64,000 nucleotides of DNA from contig OX424561.1 of assembly GCA_949152475.1 (NCBI GenBank), forward strand, positions 9,486,001 to 9,550,000. The letters are read 5' to 3'. The stretch is from Terebella lapidaria. Lineage: Eukaryota > Annelida > Polychaeta > Terebellida > Terebellidae. Below, in pieces: positions 38,225-51,029 of the stretch. The notes below the pieces were generated by a model, which saw only the letters and a list, made by a program, of their open reading frames with translations, ran no database searches and was not told where the DNA came from. The translations under genes and the position numbers were made by a program. Numbering within the stretch: position 1 is the first letter of the stretch; the number at the start of each line of letters is the position of its first letter.

Positions 38225-41200
38225 GTCCATGAGCCCAGGGGGGCCACCGTGCACCCCCCCCCCCCCAGGACTCTCCGCGAGAGGTGTCATTTTGTTCAGG
38301 GGACCCTTAAGCTTCAGAATCCACTTGTTAACACTCGATATCCTGGGATGAACTATCCAATATGGCGGCTTTTCAAAATGGCCGCCATCAAAACCAAGAC
38401 ATTTCTTGAAACACAAATTTGTATTTTTCTTCGCCCCTAATTGTGCTAGAGACACGAATTTGGTACCTAAACATATGTTTTAGAGGTCAAGGAATGCAAT
38501 AAAAATATTTTCAACTACTTCAGCCTATCCTTTCAGCATGAAATCCAAGATGGCGGCCATCAAAATCGCATATTTTGTCATATTTTTCCTAAAACTTTTA
38601 TATTTTGAGGAACTGTGTGGCCATAATTGACAATTATGTGCCCTAATACATGCTATTGGTACTTGATAACATCAGTGTCAAAAATAACAATGTCCCCAAT
38701 GCCCTACTTGCTGAAAAATGTGATGAGTTTGGCAATAAACACAATCGCGGCGAAACCGAATTCGATCAACAATAAACACAAAGTTGTATATATCTTTGCC
38801 CCTAATTGTGCTAGAGACACAAAGTTAGTACCTAAACATATGTTTTAGACGGCAAGGAATGCAATAAAAATATTTTCAACTACTTCAGCATACCCCCTCT
38901 GCATGAAATCCAAGATGGCGACCATCAGAATCGCATATTTTGTCATATTTTTCCCTAAAACTTTAATATTTTAAGGGACTGTGGAGATTATCAACAATTT
39001 TGTGCCTCAATACATGCTACTGGTACTTGATAACATCAGTGGCAATTATAACAATGTCCTCAATGCCTTAAATGCTAAAAAAATACCTTGAATTGGCAAT
39101 GAACACAAATGCGACAAAACCGAATTTAATCAAGAATAAACAAAATTGCATAAATTTTTGCTACTAATTGTGCTAGAGACACAAGCTTGGTACCTAAACT
39201 TACGTTTTAGAGGTCAGGGAATGCAATGAAATTGTTTTCAACTACTTTAGCATAGCGCTTCGGCATGAAATCCAAGATGGCGTCCATCCTAATCGCATAT
39301 TTTTTCATATTTTGTTCATGAAACTTTAATATTTTAAACGAATGTGTGGTCATTATCACCAATTATATGCTCCAATACTTGCTACTGGTACTTAAAAACA
39401 TCAGTGGTAGAACTAACAATGTCCCCTATGCCTTAATTGCTCAAGAATATGTTGACTTTGGCAATAAACACAATGGCGGCAAGGCCGAAATTGATCAATG
39501 ATAAGCACAAAATTGCATATATGTATATCTTTATACCCTAATTGTGCGAACTTTGTACCTAAACATATGTGTTAGAGTTTAGGAAATGCAATAATATTGT
39601 TTTCAACTACTTTAGCATTGTCCATTAGCATGAAATCCAAGATGGCAGCCACCAGAATTGCATATTTTATCATATTTTTTTCTAGAACTCTAATATATTA
39701 CAACGAATGTGTAGCCATTATCACCAATATTGTGCCTTACGTACATGCTGATGGAGCTTAATAACATCAGTGGTTAAAATAACAATGTCCCCAATGCCTC
39801 AACTGCTAAAATATATATTGAATTTGACAATAAACACAATTGCAGAAATATTGAATTAGATCACAATCAACAGTTAAAGTCATGTAATGTGCATGAACGT
39901 GACGTTTAACGTCATTAAGTTAGTTCATTTATCTGAAATATACACATGTACATGTACATTACAAAAGCCATTTCCCACAAGCAAAGCATTCAGCATAGGA
40001 AAAATCCAAGATGGTGCATAACTGAACGAAGATAATGTACTCTCTTCACTGATATTTGGTCTAGAATTTGGTTTATTGTTATATTTCCATGTATTTAGAT
40101 TTAAAATATGTACTTGGTTTGGCATGAAATGAACTACCCCTCTTGCAAAAGAACATATAAGGTCAAAATGGTTCTATGGAATGCCAAATCCAGGTATATA
40201 TATTGTAATATGCCAGTGAATGTTTGTTATAAAATAACGACTAATATGTCCATTGCTAAGTTTTCACACATGCAGGATATAACGACACACATGTATTGGC
40301 AATTATCTTTATCATTTTGTCAGAAGTCAGGTTTACAACATTAAGTCATCCACATTCACTCAGTTCCCACCATTGAGTCACCAGTAGTCTATCAGTCAAT
40401 AAATATGTCATCAGTTATCACTCAGGTAAGAACATTACGTTACCAACATTCACTCAAATACCAACATTACCAAAGTATTCTGTGACCACATAACACTTAA
40501 CAACATTATTTAACAACATTAAGTCAGACAAAATCTCTTTTTTGTATGATCTTGATTTTACTCAACGATGTTACCTAAGCTTTCAGCAACTGTTCAGATA
40601 ACAACATATTCAGTGGTATGTGGTAAAAGATTACTTACGGTAGTTTCGATATGTGAGTAGATGTTGGAGAAATAATGTTCTTACCAGAGTGATAACTGAT
40701 GGCATTTATTGACTGATTGACTACTGGTGACTCAGTGGTGTGAACTGAATGATTGTGGATGACTTGATATTGTAAACCTGAGTTCTGAAACAGTGATTTT
40801 CTGCCAATACATGTGTGTCGTTATATCCTGCATGTGTGAAAACTTAGCAATGGGCATCATTGAAATATTACAATATAATTTACCTGGATTTGGCATTCCA
40901 TAGAACCATTTTGACCTTATATTTTCTTTTGCAGGAGGGGTAGTTCATTTATTGCCAAACTAAGTGCATATTTTAAATCTAAATACATGGAAATATAACA
41001 ATAAACCAAATTCTAGACCAAATATCAGTGAAGAGAGTACATTATCTTCGTTCAGTTATGCACAAATGTGGCCATCTTGGATTTTTCCTATGCTGAATGC
41101 TTTGCTTGTGGGAAATGGCTTCTGTAATGTACATGTAATGTGTATATTTCAGATAAATGAACTAACTTAATGACGTTTAACGTCACGTTCATGCACATTA

Positions 41201-42860
41201 CATGACTTTAACTGTTGATTGTGATCTAATTCAATATTGCTGCAATTGTGTTTATTGCCAAATTCAATATATATTTTAGCAGTTGAGGCATTGGGGACAT
41301 TGTTATTTTAACCAATGATGTTATTAAGCACCATCAGCATGTACTTAAGGCACAAAATTGGTGATAATGGCTACACATTCGTTGTAATATATTAGAGTTC
41401 TAGAAAAAAATATGATAAAATATGCAATTCTGGTGGCTGCCATCTTGGATTTCATGCTAATGGACAATGCTAAAGTAGTTGAAAACAATATTATTGCATT
41501 TCCTAAACTCTAACACATATGTTTAGGTACAAAGTTCGCACAATTAGGGTATACAGATATACATATATGCAATTTTGTGCTAATCGTTGATCAATTTCGG
41601 TCTTGTCGCGATTGTGTTTATTGCCAAAGTCAACATATTCTTGAGCAATTAAGGCATAGGGGACATTGTTAGTTCTACCACTGATGTTTTTAAGTACCAG
41701 TAGCAAGTATTGCACATAATTGGTGATAATGACCACACATTCGTTTAAAATATTAAAGTTTCATGAACGAAATATGAAAAAATATGCGATTATGATGGAC
41801 GCCATCTTGGATTTCATGCCGGAGCGCTATGCTAAAGTAGTTGAAAACAATTTCATTGCATTCCCTGACCTCTAAAACGTAAGTTTAGGTACCAAGTTTG
41901 TGTCTCTAGCACAATTAGTAGCAAAAATTTATGCAATTTTGTTTATTCTTGATTAAATTCGGTTTTGTCGCAATTGTGTTCATTGCCAATTCAAGGTATT
42001 TTCTTAGCATTTAAGGCATTGAGGACATTGCTATCATTGCCACGGATGTTATCAAGTACCAATAGCATGTATTGAGGCACAAAATTGTTGATAATCTCCA
42101 CAGAGTCCCTTAAAATATTAAAGTTTTAGGGAAAAATATGACAAAATATGCGATTCTGATGGTCGCCATCTTGGATTTCATGCAGGAGGGGTATGCTGAA
42201 GTAGTTGAAAATATTTTTATTGCATTCCTTGCCGTCTAAAACATATGTTTAGGTACTAACTTTCTGTCTCTAGCACAATTAGGGGCAAAGATATATACAA
42301 CTTTGTGTTTATTGTTGATCGAATTCGGTTTCGCCGCGATTGTGTTTATTGCCAAACTCAACACATTTTTCAGCAATTAGGGCATTGGGGACATTGTTAT
42401 TTTTGACACTGATGTTATCAAGTACCAATAGCATGTATTAGGGCACATAATTGTCAATTATGGCCACACAGTTCCTCAAAATATAAAAGTTTTAGAAAAA
42501 ATATGACAAAATATGCGATTTTGATGGCCGCCATCTTGGATTTCATGCTGAAGGGATAGGCTGAAGTAGTTGAAAATATTTTTATTGCATTCCTTGACCT
42601 CTAAAACATATGTTTAGGTACCAAATTCGTGTTTCTAGCACAATTAGGGGCGAAGAAAAATAAAAATTTGTGTTTCAAGAAATGTCTCGGTTTTGATGGC
42701 GGCCATTTTGAAAAGCCGCCATATTGGATAGTTCATCCCAGGATATCGAGTGTTAACAAGTGGATTCTGAAGCTCAAGGGTCCCCTGAACAAAATGACAC
42801 CCCTCGCGGAGAGTCCTGGGGGGGGGGGGGGTGCACGGTGGACCCCCTGGGCTCATGGAC
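38225..42860. mobile_element. Giant foldback element: 4.64-kb palindrome flanked by TA
   Basis: The ends GTCCATGAGCCCAGGGGG (38225) and its complement (ending 42860) are flanked by TA on both sides. From each end the two halves mirror for about 2.2 kb (to about 40434 on the left, from about 40676 on the right), with weaker mirroring into a core of about 240 bp. Each arm holds five tandem units of about 365 bp, recognisable by an AAATCCAAGATGG phrase near 38541, 38906, 39270, 39628 and 40003, with complements on the right. The arms differ by scattered substitutions and small indels. Short frames inside are repeat shadows and no transposase is seen. TA flanks suggest Tc1/mariner-type mobilisation, but the family is unrecognised. 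Confidence 0.85.
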
Positions 42861-44999
42861 TAGGTGGACATCGCCTGGCGTTTGAGAATATCTTGAGTTG
42901 TCTATTGCTTCATGTTTGTATTGATAACTTCGCCATGTGAACACTGACTTGTTCCAAATTTCGCACATAGCTGCTGCAACCCGGGTAAATAAAGATTGTG
43001 GCAACAACGTTATAGTTTGTTCGAATGCGCAATGAATACAGACAGTTGAACATTACTGATAGATAACGACGTTGACCTTTCATTCCTTTACATGCTTCGT
43101 TGTGAAACTCTAGGAGAGTTTCACAACGAAGTGGATCACCAGCCGCAACTTACCTTTGTGATGATGTCTATGAATATGTAGTATTTACCATTTTTTCACA
43201 AGCAAACATAGCAGATGTAGCAAATTTGTCCGAAGAAGCATGCCGCATTGCGGCACGTATCTCGCTGCAGCGGTCTGTGCACATGAGCGGCGTGTATGAC
43301 ATGATTCCCGTTAAGAATTTACAGTGCCATTCATTAATTTGGAGCCACTTTAGTCAGGTCTTGAAAACCACAATTTGGTATTGCAATCACATGATTATGA
43401 GTGTATATTCTCAATAAACCCAGTGACAAAACTTACAGGCTACATTTGGGTTACAATAATAGTGATAGTCGTAACGATTTGCCTGGATCTTCCACTTGTT
43501 CTGGATCATATATCACATAATCTCGGGGGAACATAAGTTCGTTGAATCCTTTTCTTTGGGAATATATACATTTTCAAAACATCTACTGCCCAGAATCTTT
43601 CAAGGTGGATGAGGATATTGAATAAAAAACATTCATGAAGCAAATTTGAGGTCCGTGCTCGCCCACAGATCAGGAAATGTAATTAAGATTGAGTATCGAG
43701 CACGATCCACGCAATTTCAATGGTTTCATACCACGTGCAATGATGGTTCATATCTCGGCCGTTTCATAACAAACTTACATGAAATTTTGAATATATATTC
43801 TGTATATATCTATGAAGCTGACTTGAATAAGAGATTGAAGATTTCATTGATATTTTGGTATATAAATGGAGTTGAATGTTGCTCGAACAAATGTAACTTA
43901 CGTTGCGTACACGAAGCATTACATGGTGTAGTTTCTTAACTGCAGCGAGTGCACATATCCGTGATCAATAACCTACCCTTAAATTTTAAGTATCCCATCC
44001 ATAATCATGTCAAATTGATGCGCAAATGTGTATATCTATTGCAATCCCGCAAAAATGTCTTGTGCCGCTGATCAGTGAAGCGCTAAGTACAGATCAGCGG
44101 ATTATCCGTATGGCAAATACCGTCAATGCTCAGTTGTCGAGAACGTTGTACTCAGGAGTGAGATGTTGTTGTGATTTTGGTTCTATACTGCACTTAGAAA
44201 ATATTAGAGTCGCTGAATTCTTGATATTGTTTGCGGTTGAGTTTACAATGCCAACGGATATAGACGTTATTAGTACGATTGACAATCAATTTCTTTCGCC
44301 CAGTGTATTTTCAATGCGGATGGTACGTAACATGCTATTTTCACCATCAAACTCCCATCAAGTGTTTAGGTAAATCCCAAAACAGGCAGTAGGTTATTGT
44401 TCTATGATAGGTAAACTAACCATAGTCAAGAAACTGTACCCTAAAACGCTGTCAGTTTTTTATGTAAGTTACATTTGATTGGCGGTGTATAATGTTCAGG
44501 ATCCATATGAATATCGACTGGGTCTTCAATATGGCCATTGGACAAGCATTGTAGTCGTCGATAGAACCTACACGACAATTTTCAGCGCAATCCATTATCA
44601 AACTGCAGAGTTATAGGCCAAACAAAACATACCAGAATTCTGCTGATAAGGCATGGATCGTGACTGATAAGCATCCTTAATTGGTAGTCCAGAATCTCAG
44701 AATGTGGAAAAAACAAGAAACAAGTATATCATACATCACTATCCCATTGGCTGCGCAACAGTTTGAAATGTGTCACTACTTTTTGGTGGCTCCGAATTAA
44801 TGGATGGCACTGTAGCAAGCGAGTCACTGATTGTTGCGGCACGTTGTTTCCATTGCAATAATATATGCGGCTTACGAATTTGAAATAGTTTAGAGTTTTG
44901 TCGCCGTGCATAAGCCTACTACGACAAGGACCGTGCCGTATGGCGGGGCACATGCGCCCTTGAGAGCCGGCGTCAAACTTTACACAGGTAAAAAGTATT
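42861..44999. other. Unassigned region with two inverted related segments and a perfect hairpin
   Basis: 43340-43370 (ACAGTGCCATTCATTAATTT) is related to the reverse strand of 44780-44815, so frames at 43226-43417 (+) and 44729-44953 (-) share LQCHSLI/LQCHPLI. A 115-codon frame at 44026-44373 has no recognised domain. The hairpin at 43095-43131 is listed separately. Confidence 0.4.
43095..43131. repeat. Perfect 17-bp hairpin with 3-base loop
   Basis: CTTCGTTGTGAAACTCT, loop AGG, then its exact complement. Not part of any repeat I could match in the window. Confidence 0.8.
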
Positions 45000-45300
45000 T
45001 TTACCCTTGCAATAGATTTGCAACAAATTGAACACCATCAGTACAACCGAGCGTCAAATTGTCGTTGTGGTGATGACTATATAATTGGTTCCTCCCATGT
45101 TGTGATCATACATGTAGTACAATTTCCGAGTCAGCCACAAAGCTTGGTATTTACTGCTGTGGTCGTTGATCACCCAGTAACCCCAGGGGATTCCAAGACA
45201 GGTGTCCATTAAACCTGACCTCGTGATCAATTGAGACTGTGAATGAGCTTGAAAGTAGTTTTCATACTGGTTTGATAATAAGACATATATGGTATATGTG
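45000..45300 (-). pseudogene. Second reverse-strand E-block relative
   Basis: The reverse strand keeps LGIPWGYWVINDHSSKYQAL then WLTRKLYYMYDHNMG, with the tail degenerate (compare GCPDGVHFVANLF at 29.2 kb). Flanks match 29590-29830. With the L-like segment at 45760-45930 upstream on the same strand it shows the L-then-E order. Confidence 0.5.
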
Positions 45301-45759
45301 AAGTATGATTGTTGTTAAAAGTCTATATCGCTGTAATATCAAAATTATGATATGTCCATTAGTGGGTAAAAAAAAACTGTGGTCACAATGAGAAGGGTAT
45401 CCAGAGTTAGGCACTGAAGAGGCGTCATAGCAAATAAATGTATCAACAAATGTCAATAAAATAATTATCATTGTTGACACAGTGTCAATAACATTCAACT
45501 ACACGGCTATGCATGCATACATTGCATAGTATCAATCTATTACCATCAACACAACCGAATTCTGATTATGTAAATATCACACTTAAATACAACATTTATT
45601 GAATTAAAATATAACCCGACCAAATATTTACACAAATATCCAATCAGGATAATCTGACATTAGTACATATTTCGAAGACGTTTTACCATGAATGGCGTAC
45701 ATGTCAGTATCGGATACTTCTCGGTCTACTTCACTTCAGCCAGTGTTTATATAATGTGC

Positions 45760-45930
45760 TTGGTAAGAACAACATGAAAGCTGGTTCCAATGATTCCGTT
45801 CCAAGTTTAATACCAGGTAGTTGGATCTAGACACTACGACGGAGGCTTCTATGGCAGTCTTTTGATCGTGAACCCCAATGTCTTGACCCCAATATTTTTG
45901 CGCCTAAGACAAGACCGGTCGGGGTATTCA
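45760..45930 (-). pseudogene. Diverged reverse-strand L-block relative
   Basis: Reads QDIGVHDQKTAIEASVVVSR, SNYLVLNLERN, aligning with DIGIGHLADQKNTLESN and the following RPRSTVLIETQL of the forward copies. About 450 bp separate it from the E-like block. Confidence 0.45.
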
Positions 45931-46849
45931 TTTAAATCCGATTGACAGGAGACAAAACTCGTATTATAAATCTGCACAAGTGCATGACGTTATTGTATCC
46001 GTGTGCTTGCTGCATCCATTTTGAATTTTGAATCGAGTTTTTAACAAATCAAAGGAATTCAAATGCGTAAAAAGTACTAGATAATTTATCTCATATCATG
46101 TTTCATATTGCAGTATTGATCACAATTTTTGTACAGTACATAATTTGGGAATATCCATTGTAGATCAGGATGAAGCTGCTGTCATTCAAAACCTGCAACA
46201 AGGATGATCAAATTATGCGAAGTTGATTTCATTTTTCGATGCTTGGATGATGAAATATCATCAAATAATCCAAAACGTGGTGACTAGATGTCACATGCTA
46301 GTGTCATTTCTATCTACTCTTTCCGGCGATGTTGCATTTAAGGAACTATCAGTTCAGAGAATACACGAATAGGGTTTACAGATATGAAGCATGAACTCGA
46401 TGTGAATATATTTTAATTGCGCGCTACAATATATGATCTGCAATAAGTGACAAATATGATGGTGAAAATTTAGTGTCCGTTTATCGTTTATTCTGGTTTC
46501 ATAACGTTCCAGTAGATTCACAATCATAACTAATCATAGTGATATTCTAGAGGTCACCATGACAGCAGACAGAACCGTGAACGATGTGGTCGTTTCGTTT
46601 TGTAGTACTTTCCATTAGAAATAGCTTATAGGAACAGTAATATGATCTAAAACAGTGAATAACAAACCAGTACACCTTAATAATAATGATAGAGGGCATT
46701 TTGAGCATACTGAAAATTTCTAGCATTTGCTCGTATCCAACCCTTATTTTAAAAGTTACCTATAATAACGAAATTCTACATAATTTAGACATTTGGAAAA
46801 TTCTACATATTTTAGAAATTAATTATGACAATACTTGGATGCGTCCGTC
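45931..46849. other. Unassigned AT-rich sequence
   Basis: No matching repeat or coding signal seen. Confidence 0.4.
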
Positions 46850-48815
46850 ATTCCATCTTTGTTTCCAGGAGACAATTTGAGTGTATCTGGCCATTTTGTA
46901 CCTATGATTCGGGCGTTCAGAGCGATTTAGGCTTTCCGTCTTTATGCAGCAGTAAAACGTCTGAAACAGTGTCCATAAGGAAAATGAAGGAGAATGTATA
47001 ATTTCGTGACGGATGGCCCGATATGTCATGCTTGTGCTGAATCGGAAAAAGTTCCCGACTTTGAGAAAACGGTGATCAAAGTCGAAAATGGCCACCATTT
47101 TGGTACAAAATGCAAAAAAAAAGTTAAAAGGCTAAAACAGGTTTCAAACAATTTTAGTTTTAAAATATGGCCTTGAAATTCAACAGCCAAGGTCATATCA
47201 GTCAAGTTCAGGCACACCAAAATGTCACCATTATATGCTTTCCTCATAATACAATAAGCTCAATCATTTAATGCCAGGTGTGAAATTGAGGAATATCCTT
47301 CGATGTCACCTGAATGATGTGCAATGTCACCCGAATGAAGTGCAATATACAACTTCCTACTTTTCAAGGTTATTGGGGGTCAAATCCAAGGTCATCACAC
47401 AAATCGGTATATACGACGTTTTACTTGGACAATGCTAATGTCCAAGCTCTATCTTCAAGCGTTGTAGATGAAGAGTAATGTCAGCCCCCATTATTAAAAA
47501 AAAACATTTTTGCCTGGAAATGGCCTAAAACGAATAGTAATGTCATTCTGGATATTTGTTTGGCCACCCATCGAAAAAATCAAAATGGACCACTTGCAGA
47601 TCAACAATTCAAGGGCAACCAAACCTATTCACATCACAAAGTAAATGAGGATATTTTTTCGAATAAAGAACTCGAAAAACTCAGAACAGTTTTTGAAAAT
47701 AAAAATTATCAAAGGGACTAAGATAGGTCATGGGACAATATGTATTAGCCATTTTGTCCCGTGACCCCAAAAATAGGATCACAAATCAATTTCAAGGTCA
47801 CCAGAATATTAAGTATATATCATGCTAAGTTGTTCAATTTTGTGATGTGACCTTGGAAATGAAGTCAAAGTTAAATAAAAGCCAACAGAATATTCTCATC
47901 TCATTTCATTTATGTCCACAATTGATTCTCAAGATGTAAAGTCGATAACAAACGAGATATTAGCCATTTTGTCCTGTGACCGCAAATATGAGGTCAAAGG
48001 TCCAATTCAAGGTCATGACAATATTCAGCATATATCATTTATTATATGTGCACAATTGATTCCTAAGCTGTAAATCAATAATAAGCGAGATAGTATTTAT
48101 TTACCCTGACCTTAAAAATGAGGTCAAAAGTCAAACTCAAGGTCATCAAAATATTTGGCATACATCCTTTTCTATACGTCCACAATTTATTCCCAAGCTG
48201 TGAAGTCGATAATAAGCGACATATTAAGCATTTAGTGCTCTGATCTTGAAAATGAGGTCAACGGTCAAATTCAAGGTCATCAGAATTTTCGGCGTATATC
48301 ATTTCCTATGTGTTCACAATTCATTCACAAGCTATAAAGTCGATGAGAAGTTAGATATTAATCATTTTGTGCTCTGATTTTGAAAATAGGGTTAAGAGTC
48401 GAGTTCAAGGTCATGAGAATATTCTGCAAATATATCATTTCCTATTTGTCCACAATTGAATCGTAATCACTAATCCCAATATCAAGTGAGGTAGGAATAA
48501 TGTGTCAGACTATTAAGCAAAGAAGAATGGGAAAGTAAGTCATTCAAGGTCAACGAAGTTTAGACATGTCATGAAGGTAAATAAGGGCAATCTTTTGAGA
48601 CAAAAATCTAAAAAAAGTGTGAACAATTTCAGAGGAAATGGCCGCCGAAGTAAACAATTGGCTCCGATTTCAAAAAAAAAAATTGCGAAACTAAAAAAGG
48701 AATAAATACCTACCTCTCAAAAATATTTTGTATTTTATTGTTCAAAATTTCAGAAAGATTCCATTGTAAATTTTAAAAATGAAAATGTAGATAGACGATG
48801 CCCAAAGATGTACCT
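46850..48815 (+). mobile_element. Degenerate GGTCA element (beta then alpha monomers)
   Basis: The first part has beta-type phrases and a 3'-type block (GCAACAATTCAAGGGCAACC near 47610). From about 47760 there are at least five alpha monomers with TTGATTCCTAAGCTGTAAA and AGGTCA pairs, then a 3' module to about 48815. Terminal hairpins are not preserved. It appears to be two joined or partly recombined copies. Confidence 0.65.
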
Positions 48816-48939
48816 CCTTATTAAATGAATTTCACCCATGCCGAACTCAACAGCAATCAGCCTTCATTACCGGTGATACTTACCGAAAGCATACATTAAG
48901 TGACATTTCTCATGTTTAATCTGTGTTAGATTGTGTTAG

Positions 48940-49201
48940 AATTACACATTTGTGGGCAAATGACAAAAAACATTTTCACATTTGTGGTTGAAAATTTTGT
49001 TCTGACATTTATGGGTGGAGTTGTTTTTCACATTTGTGGGTGGAGGTTTTCACACTTGTTGGTAATTCACTAAAACCGTTTTCACATTTGTGGATGATTT
49101 TTAAAAACATTTTTTGGTGATTTAAAAAATTTATTTTCACATTCGTGGGTGTTGTCACATTTGTAGATTCAACAGACGTGTGTCTTGACCCCGGTCTGGT
49201 T
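48940..49201 (+). repeat. TTTTCACATTTGTGG repeat block, copy 1
   Basis: Internal units of about 30-60 bp around CACATTTGTGG(G/A)TG. The whole block, ending GACCCCGGTCTGGTT, recurs at 52062-52293. Confidence 0.8.
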
Positions 49202-49203
49202 TA

Positions 49204-49545
49204 TCATGTCTTCTGGGCAAATGCCCCTGACGTTTTGGTCGCAGACATAGAGATAATGTCCTGCTTCACATGAGATAGACCGGCAGATTGAACATCCTCC
49301 CATTCAGAACTATGTGGAATTCTTGTTTTACCCCATAACTCGAGGGCACGGCGTTGTGTCTGTTGTCCGTCTGTCCGCCTACTAATATTTGGTGCGTACA
49401 CGCTATGGTACCGCCAAATCCAAAGAGATGCCTGGTGTCAGGTAAAATCGAGAAAACTTTATGGAACTTCATGAACCCCCCATATATAACCCCCATATAT
49501 GGAACTATTTCATCATGCATGTCACTTATGTGACTATCATACAAT
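49204..49545 (-). repeat. Diverged relative of repeat B and flanking unclassified sequence
   Basis: The reverse strand at 49545-49430 reads CCATATATGGGGG, TTCATGAAGTTCCATAAAG, TTTTCTCGATTTTACCTGAC, as at 25290-25350 and 30470-30520. The adjoining 49204-49430 has no recognised match; open frames here share no family features. Confidence 0.45.
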
Positions 49546-49738
49546 GTGTATCATTAATTTAATGAGTACGAAATTTGATTTGCCTGTTGGTTTGGCCTGT
49601 AAGGCCTGAAGATCCCACTATTTTAAATTTCTTCTTTCTCGTAAGCATGCAAAATTATGCACGATTCGTTCTTTCTTTTAAAATAATCCATGACACTCGC
49701 AACGATAAGTGAGATAAACACGAGGTAATTAAAAAAAA

Positions 49739-50678
49739 TAGCTTAACTGCTAAGAAAGTTACCGGATAATATATGTTTTATATTTTAGATATAGACGTGG
49801 AATCAATGCCCAGTATTAAGTATTCCGAGCAAACAAAACAGGGACCATTATCCAATCTCATAGTCCGGGGACAGAAAGTCATATCAGGCATACGAAGTGA
49901 GAGAAAACAAAAATGACAGGGAAATTCATGAACCCCCCAAAATGGCCATTAGGAGGTGAAATCAGGTGTTCCGGTATTATTATAGATATTAATATAGATA
50001 TTAGCCCTTTTGTCCCTGACCTTGAAAATAATGGCAGTGGTCAAATTCGAGATCACAAGGATATCCAGCATCTATCATTTTCTTTATGGCTACAATATTA
50101 GTCATTTTGTTCTCTTTATTTGAAAACGGGAATATTCAGCATATAACGTTTCCTATATTTCCTCCACTCATTCATAAGCTGTAAATTCGATAATGAGCGA
50201 GATATTAGCCATTTTGTTCTCTGACCTTGAAAATTAGGCCAAACGTCAAATTCAAGGTCACGAGAATATTCAGCATATGTAATTTCTCATATGTCCGCTA
50301 TGTATTCCTAATCTCAATATTAAGTAAGATATTAGGAATAATGTGTCCCATTATGAGGCATGGGTGAATTTAACATGGGACAGTCCCATTTGGGCTAAAA
50401 TGGCCCGCTTCGAGCGATTCAAAGGCACCAAATACATATCACAGGGGTATACAAGAACAGTCTCATGCATCAATAAGGAAAAAAAGTTAAGAACAGATTT
50501 TAAGATAATGACCGTCTTTAAATATTTTTGTTTTGAACAAATATGTTTGTTCATAATATCAGAAGGATTTGATTGTAAATTTTTGAGATGAAATGTAGAC
50601 CGACGACGACGACGGACGACTGCGGGCGATGGACGCAACACCATGCAAAAGGTTATCGGACCAAATATTCGGTAACCT
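49739..50678 (+). mobile_element. GGTCA element with a second small repeat inserted in it
   Basis: Left end TAGCTTAACTGCTAAGAAAG then TTACCGGATAAT; right end GGTTATCGGACCAAATATTCGGTAACCT. Compared with element 1, about 190 bp (about 49793-49978) interrupts the first monomer just after a TTTTAGATAT phrase. That insert is the interspersed repeat described separately. Two alpha monomers and the 3' module follow. Confidence 0.75.
49793..49978 (-). repeat. Small interspersed repeat B (about 185 bp), intact copy
   Basis: On the reverse strand it runs GGAACACCTGATTTCACC, GGGGGGTTCATGAATTTCCC, TTTTCTCTCACTTCGTATGC, ATGAGATTGGATAATGG and ends near ATTGATTCC. The same order is found split at 61215-61286 plus 63153-63275. 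Diverged relatives lie at 25255-25420, 30435-30590 and 49430-49545. No coding capacity. Terminal repeats are too short to classify. Confidence 0.7.
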
Positions 50679-50689
50679 ATATAATATTT

Positions 50690-51029
50690 TCACACTTCGG
50701 TGAAAATGTCTCTATGATTTTGTCAACAATGCCCCCCCCCCCTTTTTTCACTTCTGTTTTGGTTTCGGACCATAACTTCAGTTTCCTTTAATGCATTCTC
50801 ACCAAATATTCACCATTGGTCAGAAATGTTGTGTGGGAGAAGTCTAGTCTTTATTTAGAGGGCATCGGGGTATGTGAGGTCCGTGAGGAAGAAACCAATG
50901 TCTTTGGTTTCTGGATGGCGAATGGCTGCGAAACTTTGGATGGCGGTACTTATACCCTCAGGGAAGAAGGCTAATGCTTTTGGGAGAATTTTGCTGATTC
51001 ATCTTTGAGGATGATCCTGTATATCTCGG
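50690..51029. other. Unassigned sequence
   Basis: No coding signal; C tract near 50732. Confidence 0.35.

Noticed and set aside
44026-44373. 115-codon open frame as a gene
   Set aside because: No recognisable domain, no supporting exon neighbours, and long frames of this size arise by chance in 64 kb.
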